Shown: positions 9,183-17,335 of the stretch, piece by piece | How positions within the stretch are numbered: position 1 is the first letter of the stretch | Layout: each line of letters begins with the position of its first letter | Assembly: GCA_030728325.1 (NCBI GenBank) | Contig: JANQZT010000074.1 | Span: 1-55,608 of the forward strand | Length of the DNA stretch: 55,608 nucleotides | Direction of reading: 5' to 3' | Source of the DNA: Pontimonas sp. | GTDB taxonomy: Bacteria; Actinomycetota; Actinomycetes; Actinomycetales; Microbacteriaceae | Position numbers and translations under genes: made by a program | Notes under the pieces: model-generated | Database searches by the model: none | What the model was told of the DNA's origin: nothing | The model's input: the letters and a program-made list of their open reading frames with translations, nothing else

Positions 9183-10018
9183 TGGCCGAAGAGAAGAAGC
9201 CAGCGGCTAAGAAGCCCGCTGCGAAGCCCGCAGCAAAGAAGGAGACCGCGGCCAAGAAGCCTGCCGCGAAGGCTCCTGCTGCTAAGGCACCTGCGGCGAA
9301 AAAGCCTGCAGCGGCAGCAAAGCCAGCAGCGAAAGCTGCTGCTAAGCCTGCGGCCAAGAAAGAGACGGCAGCGAAAGCTCCTGCAGCGAAGAAGCCTGCA
9401 GCAGCCAAGGCTCCCGCCACCAAGACCGCAGCTGCGAAGCCCGCTGCTAAGGCACCTGCTGCAAAAAAGCCCGCAGAGGCTAAAGCTGCAGCCCCCAAGA
9501 AGGAGACCGCTGCGAAAGCAGACGCTCCCGCCAAGCAGGCTAAGTCCAAGAAGGCCGCTACGGATAAGGACGCTCGTCCCGGTGTGGTGAAGCTTCACCA
9601 CCTGCGACCTGCTGCCGGATCGAAAAAGGCCAAGACCCGCGTCGGTCGTGGTGAGGGTTCAAAGGGTAAGACTGCCGGTCGTGGAACCAAGGGAACGAAA
9701 GCTCGTTACCAGGTTCGTCCCGGATTCCAGGGTGGTCAGCTCACCTCGGTGATGCGAGCTCCAAAGCTCCGTGGTTTCACCAACCCCTTCCGCGTCGAGT
9801 ACCAGGTGGTCAACGTTGGCCGCCTCGGTGAGCTTTACCCCAAGGGTGGCGACGTTACTGTCTCCGATTTGGTGGCGAAGGGCGCTGTTCGCAAGAACCA
9901 GAAGGTCAAGGTTTTGGCCGATGGTGATGTGAACGTCGCGTTGACCGTGACCGTTGACAAGGTCTCGAAGCAAGCCGCTGAGAAGATCGTCAAAGCTGGC
10001 GGTTCCGTCAAGGAATAA
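9182..10018 (+). CDS. rplO: 50S ribosomal protein L15 with long histone-H1-like N-terminal tail
   Basis: L15 is a late 50S assembly protein. The normal L15 domain (about 142 residues) occupies residues 137-278, starting [21 protein letters not shown]. Before it lie 136 residues of almost pure Ala/Lys/Pro in PAAKK-type repeats, with 36 Lys in the first 130 residues and three KKETAAK units at residues 19, 59 and 106. This resembles histone H1 or the HupB C-terminal tail. The ATG at 9182 follows GAGGAG and overlaps the rpmD stop, so the extension appears truly translated; an internal GTG at 9584 or 9587 has no ribosome binding site. Confidence 0.95.
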   Translation: MAEEKKPAAKKPAAKPAAKKETAAKKPAAKAPAAKAPAAKKPAAAAKPAAKAAAKPAAKKETAAKAPAAKKPAAAKAPATKTAAAKPAAKAPAAKKPAEAKAAAPKKETAAKADAPAKQAKSKKAATDKDARPGVVKLHHLRPAAGSKKAKTRVGRGEGSKGKTAGRGTKGTKARYQVRPGFQGGQLTSVMRAPKLRGFTNPFRVEYQVVNVGRLGELYPKGGDVTVSDLVAKGAVRKNQKVKVLADGDVNVALTVTVDKVSKQAAEKIVKAGGSVKE

Positions 10019-10027
10019 GTTCTGTAG

Positions 10028-10069
10028 GTGTCCCAGCGGCGAGCTCTAGGGCTTTTCCGCTGGGGTCAC
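10028..10069 (+). promoter_or_regulatory. Stem-loop between rplO and secY
   Basis: CCCAGCGG (10032-10039) pairs perfectly with CCGCTGGG (10057-10064), and GTG/CAC extend it around a small bulge. No T run follows, so this looks like a processing or attenuation hairpin rather than a full terminator, consistent with lower secY output than ribosomal protein output. Function is inferred. Confidence 0.4.
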
Positions 10070-10121
10070 CGAACAGGTAAGCTCGAATCCACGTGCCACC
10101 AGGCCGGAGCAGGGAGAAGAC

Positions 10122-11444
10122 GTGTTTAGTGCATTAGGCAGAATCTTCAAGACGCCTGACCTGCGCCGCAAAATCTTCTTCACCTTGACGATGGTCGGAC
10201 TCTTCCGTCTCGGCTCGTTCATTCCGGCACCGTTCGTGGACTACCGCAACGTTCAACAGTGTCTTGCGGGGACCAGCGGAACTGCGGGTCTCTATGAACT
10301 CATCAACCTTTTCAGTGGTGGGGCTCTCTTGCAGCTCTCCATCTTTGCGTTGGGGATCATGCCCTACATCACGGCGTCGATTATCACGCAGCTCTTGCGC
10401 GTCGTTATCCCGCACTTCGAGGCTCTCCACAAGGAAGGCCAAGCTGGCCAGGGGAAGCTGACCCAGTACACCCGTTACATGACCATTGGTTTGGCCCTCC
10501 TCCAGTCCACCACCTTGATCACGGTGGCCAGAAGTGGCGCTCTCTTTGGATCCTCAGGTGTGCCCGCCTGTAACCAGTTGCTCTCTAATGACGCTTGGTA
10601 CGCCATCATGCTGATGGTCATCACCATGACCGCAGGTACTGGTCTCATCATGTGGTTCGGCGAAATGATTACCGAGCGTGGTGTGGGTAACGGAATGTCG
10701 CTCTTGATTTTCGTGTCGATTGCCGCAACATTCCCCTCGGCTCTGTGGGCCATTGCGCAGGCAAACGGTTTCGAGATTTTCCTCATCGTGTTGGCGGTGG
10801 GTCTGGTCATCATGGGACTCGTCGTCTTCGTGGAGCAGTCCCAGCGTCGCGTTCCCGTCCAGTACGCAAAGCGGATGGTGGGTCGCAGGGCCTATGGCGG
10901 TAACAACACCTACATCCCGATCAAGGTCAACATGGCTGGTGTGATTCCCGTCATCTTCGCCTCTTCGCTGTTGTATCTCCCCGCACTCTTTGCTCAGTTC
11001 AACCAGCCCACAGCGGGAGGCACTGCGTCTGAGTGGGTTGTCTGGATTCAGAACAACCTCACCTCCGGTGACAACCCGCTCTACATGGCTATCTACTTCT
11101 TGCTCATCGTCGGCTTTACCTACTTCTACGTGGCGATTATCTTCAACCCCGAAGAGGTTGCCGACAACATGAAGCGCTACGGCGGCTTCATCCCCGGTAT
11201 CCGTGCGGGCCGTCCTACCGCGGAGTACCTGGACTATGTTCTGACTCGCATCACGTTGCCGGGATCGCTCTACCTTGGTTTGGTGGCTCTCATCCCGCTG
11301 ATTGCGTTGGCCACGGTGAACGCAAACCAGAACTTCCCCTTTGGTGGCGCAAGCATCTTGATCATCGTGGGTGTTGGTCTTGACACGGTGAAGCAGATTG
11401 ATTCGCAGCTGCAGCAGCGTCACTATGAGGGATTGCTCAAGTGA
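10122..11444 (+). CDS. secY: Preprotein translocase subunit SecY
   Basis: Central channel of the Sec translocon in the cytoplasmic membrane. The 440-residue product shows about ten hydrophobic segments; the first follows FKTPDLRRKIFFTLTMVGLF, the plug region carries NLFSGGALLQLSIFALGIMPYI, and the cytoplasmic loop holds GGFIPGIRAGRPT. It starts with GTG after AGGGAG. The GTGA overlap couples it to adk. Confidence 0.98.
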   Translation: MFSALGRIFKTPDLRRKIFFTLTMVGLFRLGSFIPAPFVDYRNVQQCLAGTSGTAGLYELINLFSGGALLQLSIFALGIMPYITASIITQLLRVVIPHFEALHKEGQAGQGKLTQYTRYMTIGLALLQSTTLITVARSGALFGSSGVPACNQLLSNDAWYAIMLMVITMTAGTGLIMWFGEMITERGVGNGMSLLIFVSIAATFPSALWAIAQANGFEIFLIVLAVGLVIMGLVVFVEQSQRRVPVQYAKRMVGRRAYGGNNTYIPIKVNMAGVIPVIFASSLLYLPALFAQFNQPTAGGTASEWVVWIQNNLTSGDNPLYMAIYFLLIVGFTYFYVAIIFNPEEVADNMKRYGGFIPGIRAGRPTAEYLDYVLTRITLPGSLYLGLVALIPLIALATVNANQNFPFGGASILIIVGVGLDTVKQIDSQLQQRHYEGLLK

Positions 11445-12034
11445 CCAGTGGCACCCGTCTTCTCCTGATTGGCCCCCCTGGCGCAGGCAAAGGCACTCAG
11501 GCAGCGCAATTGTCTGAGGCGCTGGGTGTCCCCGCGATTTCTACAGGAGATATCTTCCGTCACAACGTGAAGAACGAAACCCCTCTGGGCCTGAAGGCGA
11601 AAGCCTTCATGGATGCAGGTGACAATGTCCCCGATTCCCTGACGAACGACTTGATCAACGATCGGCTCGAGCACGATGATTGTGCGGGTGGATTCCTGCT
11701 CGATGGTTACCCCCGCACCACAGATCAGGTTCGACACCTCGACGGTTTCCTCGCAGACCATGGCACTTCGCTCGACGTGGTGGTGCAGCTCGTCGCCGAT
11801 GCCGACGTAGTAGTCGAGCGTTTGCGCAAGCGTGCTCTCGATCAGGGTCGATCTGATGACGACGAATCTGTTGTCCGCCACAGACTTGAGGTCTATGAAG
11901 AGCAAACAGCCCCGCTGATTGATGTTTATGGGAGTCGAGGGCTGGTTGTCGCGATCGATGGGATCGGAGAAATCTCCGAAGTCACCGGTCGCATTATGGA
12001 CAAGCTCGCCGAGCGGGGAATTTCGGGCTCCTAA
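11441..12034 (+). CDS. adk: Adenylate kinase
   Basis: Interconverts ATP plus AMP and two ADP. The P-loop GPPGAGKGTQ is at residues 11-20, the AMP-binding DGYPRT segment follows in mid-protein, and the product is 197 residues with a short LID, as is usual in actinobacteria. It starts with GTG overlapping the secY stop. map (methionine aminopeptidase), often next in related genomes, is absent; infA follows after a promoter-containing gap. Confidence 0.97.
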   Translation: MTSGTRLLLIGPPGAGKGTQAAQLSEALGVPAISTGDIFRHNVKNETPLGLKAKAFMDAGDNVPDSLTNDLINDRLEHDDCAGGFLLDGYPRTTDQVRHLDGFLADHGTSLDVVVQLVADADVVVERLRKRALDQGRSDDDESVVRHRLEVYEEQTAPLIDVYGSRGLVVAIDGIGEISEVTGRIMDKLAERGISGS

Positions 12035-12050
12035 GCCTGACAAGTAGGAC

Positions 12051-12079
12051 TTGTGCCGGCGCAGAAGCCGGTCTAAGAT
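12051..12079 (+). promoter_or_regulatory. Candidate infA promoter
   Basis: TTGTGC (12051-12056) and TAAGAT (12074-12079) are separated by 17 bp. The spacer contains an inverted repeat CCGGC-GCAGAA-GCCGG (12056-12071). This would let infA-rpmJ-rpsM-rpsK-rpoA-rplQ be transcribed independently of secY-adk. Confidence 0.45.
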
Positions 12080-12165
12080 AGTGCTTTGGTGTCAAAAAGG
12101 CTCTTGTGGCTTTCTACCACCACGCATGACCAGTGCAACAACTCGTTACAACAAGATATGAGGCT

Positions 12166-12387
12166 ATGGCCAACAAAGACGGTGTCATTGAAATCGAAGG
12201 CTCGGTTGTCGAAGCTCTTCCGAATGCGATGTTCCGCGTGGAGTTGACCAACGGTCACAAGGTTCTTGCCCACATTTCGGGGAAAATGCGTCAGCATTAC
12301 ATCCGAATTTTGCCGGAAGACAAAGTCATTGTGGAGCTCAGCCCTTACGACCTGACCCGTGGCCGCATCGTCTACCGCTACAAGTAA
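12166..12387 (+). CDS. infA: Translation initiation factor IF-1
   Basis: IF-1 binds the 30S A site during initiation. The 73-residue OB-fold protein begins [19 protein letters not shown] and ends RGRIVYRYK, matching the family closely. An in-frame ATG at 12133 would add 11 residues foreign to IF-1, so the ATG at 12166 is chosen. It is first in the alpha-operon segment, with rpmJ next. Confidence 0.97.
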   Translation: MANKDGVIEIEGSVVEALPNAMFRVELTNGHKVLAHISGKMRQHYIRILPEDKVIVELSPYDLTRGRIVYRYK

Positions 12388-12451
12388 GCACTGAGAAGGA
12401 ACGGCCCCGGGAACCACTGGGGCACGAGGCCAGCGAGAAAAAGGAAAGACC

Positions 12452-12565
12452 ATGAAGGTTAGCGCCAGTGTTAAGCCCATGTGCGACAAGTGCAAAGTCA
12501 TTCGTCGTCACGGCAATGTCATGGTGATTTGCGAGAACCCGCGTCACAAGCAGCGCCAAGGCTAA
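12452..12565 (+). CDS. rpmJ: 50S ribosomal protein L36
   Basis: Small zinc-ribbon ribosomal protein of 37 residues, beginning [17 protein letters not shown] and ending RHKQRQG. The zinc ligands C11, C14, C27 and H32 are all present, so it is the zinc-binding C-plus type rather than a zinc-independent paralogue. AAGGAAAG precedes the ATG. The gene is short and easily missed by length cut-offs. Confidence 0.96.
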   Translation: MKVSASVKPMCDKCKVIRRHGNVMVICENPRHKQRQG

Positions 12566-12677
12566 ATAACTCAATACATACAAGGCAGGATCAAGAACCC
12601 ATTCGTGGGGGACTCCTCGGGGGAAGGCCCGGGCGCAGATTCTGTCACAGACCTTCCAGTTCCACAGGAGAAATACC

Positions 12678-13052
12678 ATGGCACGTCTTGCCGGAGTCGA
12701 CATTCCCCGCGATAAGCGGGTTGAGGTCGCTTTGACCTACATCTACGGTGTGGGTCGTACCCGTTCCAAGCAGACACTCGAGAACACGGGCATTGACCCC
12801 AACACTCGCGTGAAAGATCTCAGTGACGAGCAGTTGCTCAAGCTGCGTGAGCACATTGAAGGAACCTACAAGGTGGAGGGTGACCTTCGCCGTGAGGTAA
12901 CCGCCGATATTCGTCGCAAGGTGGAAATTGGTAGCTACGAAGGCCTGCGTCACCGCCGTGGCCTCCCCGTGCGCGGTCAGCGCACCAAGACCAACGCTCG
13001 TACCCGTAAGGGTCCTAAGCGCACCGTTGCTGGCAAGAAGAAGGCCAGCTAG
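12678..13052 (+). CDS. rpsM: 30S ribosomal protein S13
   Basis: S13 of the 30S head contacts the P-site tRNA and forms bridges to the 50S. The 124-residue product has the helix-hairpin core [20 protein letters not shown] and the basic tail [28 protein letters not shown] is a good ribosome binding site. A 112-base spacer separates it from rpmJ. Confidence 0.97.
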   Translation: MARLAGVDIPRDKRVEVALTYIYGVGRTRSKQTLENTGIDPNTRVKDLSDEQLLKLREHIEGTYKVEGDLRREVTADIRRKVEIGSYEGLRHRRGLPVRGQRTKTNARTRKGPKRTVAGKKKAS

Positions 13053-13099
13053 ACCCAGTTTTGGTTCACTAACCGACTAAGAATTACGGAGAGAAAACA

Positions 13100-13498
13100 A
13101 TGGCAGCACCCAAGGCGGCAGCGAGAAAGCCTCGTCGCAAGACCAAGAAGAACATTGCTGTGGGCCAGGCCCACATCAAGTCGACATTCAACAACACCAT
13201 CATTTCGATCACCGACCCCTCTGGATCTGTTATCTCTTGGGCGTCCTCCGGTGGCGTGGGCTTCAAGGGCTCACGGAAGTCAACCCCCTTCGCAGCTCAG
13301 CTGGCTGCCGAGTCTGCTGCCCGTCAGGCGCAGGAGCACGGCATGAAGAAGGTCGATGTTTTCGTCAAGGGACCGGGCTCCGGTCGTGAGACAGCGATTC
13401 GTTCACTCCAGGCCGCCGGCCTGGAGGTGGGCTCGATTACCGATGTGACCCCTCAGGCTCACAACGGTTGCCGTCCGCCCAAGCGTCGTCGCGTGTAG
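13100..13498 (+). CDS. rpsK: 30S ribosomal protein S11
   Basis: S11 lies on the 30S platform near the E site. The 132-residue product contains [19 protein letters not shown] and ends with the diagnostic [13 protein letters not shown]-type block ([13 protein letters not shown]). Many actinobacteria have rpsD next; here rpoA follows directly. Confidence 0.97.
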   Translation: MAAPKAAARKPRRKTKKNIAVGQAHIKSTFNNTIISITDPSGSVISWASSGGVGFKGSRKSTPFAAQLAAESAARQAQEHGMKKVDVFVKGPGSGRETAIRSLQAAGLEVGSITDVTPQAHNGCRPPKRRRV

Positions 13499-13587
13499 TT
13501 CCGGGAAGGACTGCGGGAGTATCCGCTGACCTTCTCACCCCCACCACAACCTCATAGTTCGTCGCGGCCCCGGTCGCATCCTCAACC

Positions 13588-13609
13588 AAGTGTCATATAG
13601 CGGACACTT
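13588..13609 (+). promoter_or_regulatory. Inverted repeat just upstream of rpoA
   Basis: AAGTGTC (13588-13594) and GACACTT (13603-13609) are perfect 7-bp arms around an 8-base loop, ending 5 bases before the AAAGGA ribosome binding site of rpoA. It may form an mRNA hairpin controlling rpoA translation or be an operator. It sits where rpsD is missing. Confidence 0.35.
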
Positions 13610-13628
13610 AGCCGAAAGGAACACCACA

Positions 13629-14621
13629 GTGCTCATTGCACAACGCCCCACCCTGTCAGAAGAAACACTGTCCGACTTCCGCTCAGCCTTTGTGATTGAG
13701 CCCCTGGAGCCTGGCTTCGGATACACGCTCGGTAACTCCCTGCGCCGTACCCTGTTGTCCTCCATCCCCGGCGCGGCCGTAACCAGCATCCGTATCGACG
13801 GCGTGCTGCACGAGTTCTCCACTGTTGCCGGTGTGAAGGAAGACGTCACCGAAATCATCCTGAACATCAAGAACCTTGTTGTCTCCAGCGAGCACGACGA
13901 GCCCATCACCGCGTACCTCCGCAAGACAGGTGCCGGTGCTGTCAGCGCTGCTGACATTCAGGCTCCCGCTGGTGTGGAAATCCACAACCCCGAGCTGCAC
14001 ATCGCGACCCTGAACGCCAAGGCAAGCTTCGAGTTGGAGCTCACCATCGAGCGTGGCCGTGGATATGTGTCCTCGGTTCAAAACCGCAACGAGTACGCCG
14101 AAGCCGGTCAGATTCCTGTCGACTCGATCTACTCTCCCGTCCTGAAGGTGACCTACCGCGTCGAGGCAACTCGTGCCGGTGAGCGTACTGACTTCGACCG
14201 CCTTGTGGTCGACGTCGAGACCAAGCCCTCCATGAGCCCCCGCGACGCTGTTGCGTCCGCTGGTCGCACCCTGGTGGAGCTCTTCGGTCTGGCTCGCGAC
14301 CTCAACCAAGAGGCCGAGGGAATCGAAATTGGCCCCGCACCTGTGGAGGCTGTCCTCTCCAGTGAAATGGCGATGCCGATCGAGAGCCTCGACTTGTCTG
14401 TGCGCAGCTACAACTGCCTCAAGCGCGAGGGAATCAACAACGTGAGTGAACTCGTCGCACTCTCTGAGCACCAGCTGATGAACATCCGCAACTTCGGTCA
14501 GAAGTCGGTGGATGAGGTCCGCGACAAGCTCATCGAGATGGGACTGTCCCTCAAGGACCCGATGCCCGGATTCGACGGAGCCGCCTTCTACAGCGGCCTG
14601 GAGTCAGAAGAAGAGTACTAA
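13629..14621 (+). CDS. rpoA: DNA-directed RNA polymerase subunit alpha
   Basis: Alpha subunit, the assembly platform of RNA polymerase and contact for UP elements and activators. I choose the GTG at 13629 (330 residues, [11 protein letters not shown]) because AAAGGA lies 8 bases before it; the ATG at 13590 adds 13 atypical residues. The N-terminal dimerisation domain covers about 1-230 with [20 protein letters not shown], and the C-terminal domain about 245-315 carries [20 protein letters not shown]. Confidence 0.97.
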   Translation: MLIAQRPTLSEETLSDFRSAFVIEPLEPGFGYTLGNSLRRTLLSSIPGAAVTSIRIDGVLHEFSTVAGVKEDVTEIILNIKNLVVSSEHDEPITAYLRKTGAGAVSAADIQAPAGVEIHNPELHIATLNAKASFELELTIERGRGYVSSVQNRNEYAEAGQIPVDSIYSPVLKVTYRVEATRAGERTDFDRLVVDVETKPSMSPRDAVASAGRTLVELFGLARDLNQEAEGIEIGPAPVEAVLSSEMAMPIESLDLSVRSYNCLKREGINNVSELVALSEHQLMNIRNFGQKSVDEVRDKLIEMGLSLKDPMPGFDGAAFYSGLESEEEY

Positions 14622-14671
14622 GAGTCGACCCCACGTCGATTCCCCTGTGAAACACGGAAGAGAACACAACA

Positions 14672-15337
14672 ATGCCTAGACCCACTAAAGGACCCCGCCT
14701 GGGAGGCGGAGCGGCCCACGAGCGCCTGATGTTGGCGAACCTCGCAACCGCTTTGTTCACCCACGGTCGTATCCAGACCACGGAGACCAAGGCCAAGCGC
14801 CTGCGCCCGCTCGCCGAGCGCATGGTGACCTTTGCCAAGCGCGGTGACCTGCACGCTCGTCGCAAGGTGATGACCGTCATCCGCGACAAGTCCGCGGTCC
14901 ACAAGTTGTTCATGGAGATCGCACCTCAGGTCGACAAGCGCGAAGGTGGTTACACCCGCATTGTGAAGACCGGCTACCGCAAGGGTGACAACGCCCCCAT
15001 GGCCGTCATTGAGTTGGTTCTCGAGCCAGTCAACCCGAAGCCCAAGACAAAGAAGGCAAAGCCAGAAGCTGAGAAGCCCGCTGCTAAGCCTGTCGTGGCC
15101 GACGAGGTCGTCGAGACGACCGAAGCTCCTGAGGCAATCGAGGAGACCACGGAAGCAGTAGAGGCACCCGTGGAGGAGACCGAAGCAACGGATGCTCCTG
15201 CAGAGGAAGCACCTGCTGAGGATGTTGTTACCGAGGAGCCCGCATCAGAGGAGGCCCCCGCTGAGGAGCCTGTCGCTGACGAAGCTCCTGCTGAGGATGC
15301 ACCGGCAGAGGATGAGGCAAAGGAAGACTCTAAGTAG
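14672..15337 (+). CDS. rplQ: 50S ribosomal protein L17 with long acidic C-terminal tail
   Basis: L17 sits close to the tunnel exit. The normal L17 domain is residues 1-120 ([20 protein letters not shown] through IELVLEPV). It continues with a Lys/Pro linker (121-140) and then an 81-residue tail (141-221) with 32 Asp/Glu and only two Lys, in AEEAPAED-like repeats. The usual bacterial length is 115-130. The tail is in frame without interruption, ends the alpha operon and has charge opposite to the L15 tail. Confidence 0.95.
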   Translation: MPRPTKGPRLGGGAAHERLMLANLATALFTHGRIQTTETKAKRLRPLAERMVTFAKRGDLHARRKVMTVIRDKSAVHKLFMEIAPQVDKREGGYTRIVKTGYRKGDNAPMAVIELVLEPVNPKPKTKKAKPEAEKPAAKPVVADEVVETTEAPEAIEETTEAVEAPVEETEATDAPAEEAPAEDVVTEEPASEEAPAEEPVADEAPAEDAPAEDEAKEDSK

Positions 15338-15354
15338 TCTTCTGGCTCCTTCTC

Positions 15355-15360
15355 TACACT
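15355..15360 (+). promoter_or_regulatory. -10 box for leaderless truA
   Basis: TACACT ends 7 bases before the truA GTG, placing the predicted transcription start on or next to the start codon. No Shine-Dalgarno is present. Confidence 0.45.
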
Positions 15361-15367
15361 GTCTGAG

Positions 15368-16195
15368 GTGAGTACCCGCCTTCGGATAGACCTGGGGTAT
15401 TTGGGCACCAATTTTTCGGGGTGGGCCATTCAGCCAGGTCTTCGGACGGTGCAGGGTTCCCTGGAAGAGGCGTTAGCGATTGCACTGCGGTGTGATCGAA
15501 AGCTCGTCACCTTGGTGGTGGCCGGGCGCACGGATGCAGGAGTTCACGCGCTGCACCAGGTCTGTCACGTGGATATCCCTGAGGGAGTGAAGCTGGGCAA
15601 TCTGGAGTCACTCCAGAAGAGAGTCCAAGGCACCCTGCGGACCGACGACATTGCGTTGCACCAAATATCTCTAGCGCCCGAGGGTTTTGAGGCTCGTTTT
15701 TCTGCGCTGTCTCGAGAGTATGAGTACCGCATCGATGACCGGAGCTCCAAGCGCAACCCGCTGCACCACCTCTTCACCTATCGCAGCCCCTACGCACTGG
15801 ACGATGCCGCCATGAACACGCTCAGCAGGAAATTGCGTGGCCTTCACGATTGGGCGGCTTTTTGCCGACCGAAGCCTGGGGCCACCACCATTCGCACGCT
15901 CACTCATTTCGAGTGGACGAGAGATGCCGATGGCATCCTGACCGGCTCTGTCATTGCTGATGCTTTCTGCCACTCCATGGTGCGTTCGTTGGTGGGCTCC
16001 GCTGTGGCAGTGGGGCGCGGAAAATTGAGCGCCACGGAAGTACTGAGGCTGCGCGATAAGGGAGAGCGAACGAGCGCGTGGACCACGATGCCCGCAAAAG
16101 GGCTGACTCTGATCTCGGTGGAGTACCCCTCCGATGATCAGCTCGCCCAACGTGCCACGGACACCAGGGCCAAACGAGGTCCCACCTCGGATTGA
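15368..16195 (+). CDS. truA: tRNA pseudouridine(38-40) synthase
   Basis: Isomerises uridines 38-40 in the anticodon arm. The 275-residue product has the catalytic aspartate D56 in the motif AGRTDAGVHALHQV, and FHSMVR-like FCHSMVRSLVGSAVAVGRG in the C-terminal half. GTG start; TACACT seven bases upstream suggests a leaderless message. The position after rplQ is common across actinobacteria. Confidence 0.95.
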   Translation: MSTRLRIDLGYLGTNFSGWAIQPGLRTVQGSLEEALAIALRCDRKLVTLVVAGRTDAGVHALHQVCHVDIPEGVKLGNLESLQKRVQGTLRTDDIALHQISLAPEGFEARFSALSREYEYRIDDRSSKRNPLHHLFTYRSPYALDDAAMNTLSRKLRGLHDWAAFCRPKPGATTIRTLTHFEWTRDADGILTGSVIADAFCHSMVRSLVGSAVAVGRGKLSATEVLRLRDKGERTSAWTTMPAKGLTLISVEYPSDDQLAQRATDTRAKRGPTSD

Positions 16196-16220
16196 CCCCT
16201 GGAATTCTGTCCTCTAAGCT
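16192..16220 (+). promoter_or_regulatory. rplM-rpsI promoter
   Basis: TTGACC (16192-16197) and TAAGCT (16215-16220) have a 17-bp spacer, the best sigma-A match in the window, overlapping the truA stop codon. It predicts a leader of about 110 nt before rplM. Confidence 0.6.
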
Positions 16221-16337
16221 AGAGCGCTGGTGTCAATCGCCGATTGTCATCAGGTTGAGCCCTCCACCGGGGAGTTCCTTAGTGAACACCCACCGGAGCG
16301 GGATTCACGAACAACTCGAACCGTAAAGGAATGTCGC

Positions 16338-16784
16338 ATGACGCGCACATTTTCACCTAAGCCCGCTGATGTTCAGCGCGAGTGGCTGGTAATCGACGCC
16401 ACTGATGTGGTGCTGGGACGCTTGGCGTCTCACGCTGCTGCTCTCCTGCGTGGAAAGCACAAGACCACGTTTGCCCCTCACATGGACATGGGAGACCACG
16501 TCATCATCGTGAACGCAGACAAGGTTGCCCTGACGGGGTCCAAGCTCACTCAGAAGATGGCCTACCGTCACTCCGGTTACCCGGGTGGACTTACCGCCAC
16601 CAGCTACCAGGACCTCATGGAGCAAAATCCTGTGCGCGCTGTAGAGAAGGCCATCCGTGGCATGCTCCCCAAGAACACTCTGGGTCGCGAGCAGATGTCC
16701 AAGCTCAAGGTCTACTCCGGTAGCGAGCACCCCCACCAGGCTCAACAGCCCAAGCCTTACTCCATCGACCAGATCGCGCAGTAG
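16338..16784 (+). CDS. rplM: 50S ribosomal protein L13
   Basis: An early 50S assembly protein. The ATG at 16338 gives 148 residues, the family length, beginning [20 protein letters not shown], and follows AAAGGA by 7 bases. A start at 16230 would add 36 unrelated residues. The conserved block [20 protein letters not shown] and [19 protein letters not shown] are present. It forms a two-gene operon with rpsI. Confidence 0.96.
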   Translation: MTRTFSPKPADVQREWLVIDATDVVLGRLASHAAALLRGKHKTTFAPHMDMGDHVIIVNADKVALTGSKLTQKMAYRHSGYPGGLTATSYQDLMEQNPVRAVEKAIRGMLPKNTLGREQMSKLKVYSGSEHPHQAQQPKPYSIDQIAQ

Positions 16785-16808
16785 CGCCAACACTAAGGAC
16801 TTCATACC

Positions 16809-17312
16809 GTGGCTAACACCGACGAAACCCCCGATGTCACCGCTGAGGAAATCCCTCAGAACTTCACCACTGAGACCCCCGTCACGGAGGCAGTGGCTGC
16901 CAAGAAGCCTCGACCCGCACTCACCGTGGGTGGTCAGGCTGTAGGCCGTCGCAAGCAGGCAATTGCTCGCGTACGCCTCGTCCCCGGCTCCGGAAACTAC
17001 ACCGTGAACGGTCGCACCCTCGAGGACTACTTCCCCAACAAGCTTCACCAGCAGCTCATCAACGATCCGTTCACGGTTCTGGAGCTCGGTGGCAGCTATG
17101 ACGTCATCGCCCGCATTACCGGTGGTGGACCCTCCGGTCAGGCTGGTGCGTTGCGCCTGGGTATTGCTCGTGCACTGAACCAGATTGACGAAGAGAACAA
17201 CCGCGCGTCCCTCAAGAAGTCCGGCTTCCTCACCAGAGATGCTCGGGTCAAGGAGCGCAAGAAGGCTGGTCTCAAGAAGGCTCGTAAGGCTCCTCAGTAC
17301 TCGAAGCGTTAA
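16809..17312 (+). CDS. rpsI: 30S ribosomal protein S9 with N-terminal extension
   Basis: The C-terminal tail of S9 reaches the P-site tRNA. The core begins near residue 39 ([20 protein letters not shown]) and ends with the conserved KAPQYSKR. The first 38 residues are an acidic Thr/Glu/Pro-rich extension, as in other actinobacterial S9 proteins. GTG start with AAGGA upstream. Confidence 0.95.
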   Translation: MANTDETPDVTAEEIPQNFTTETPVTEAVAAKKPRPALTVGGQAVGRRKQAIARVRLVPGSGNYTVNGRTLEDYFPNKLHQQLINDPFTVLELGGSYDVIARITGGGPSGQAGALRLGIARALNQIDEENNRASLKKSGFLTRDARVKERKKAGLKKARKAPQYSKR

Positions 17313-17335
17313 TCGCTTCTGGAACCCGAGTCGAC

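Noticed and set aside
9179-9601. Long Leu/Gly/Ser-rich minus-strand frame opposite the L15 tail, and a second Ala/Phe-rich one at 9082-9549
   Set aside because: These are reverse-complement shadows of the GCx/AAG repeat that encodes the Ala/Lys tail; no ribosome site or recognisable domain.
14974-15429. Ser/Ala/Gly-rich minus-strand frame opposite the L17 tail
   Set aside because: Shadow of the acidic repeat codons; it overlaps a confident rplQ and the truA start.
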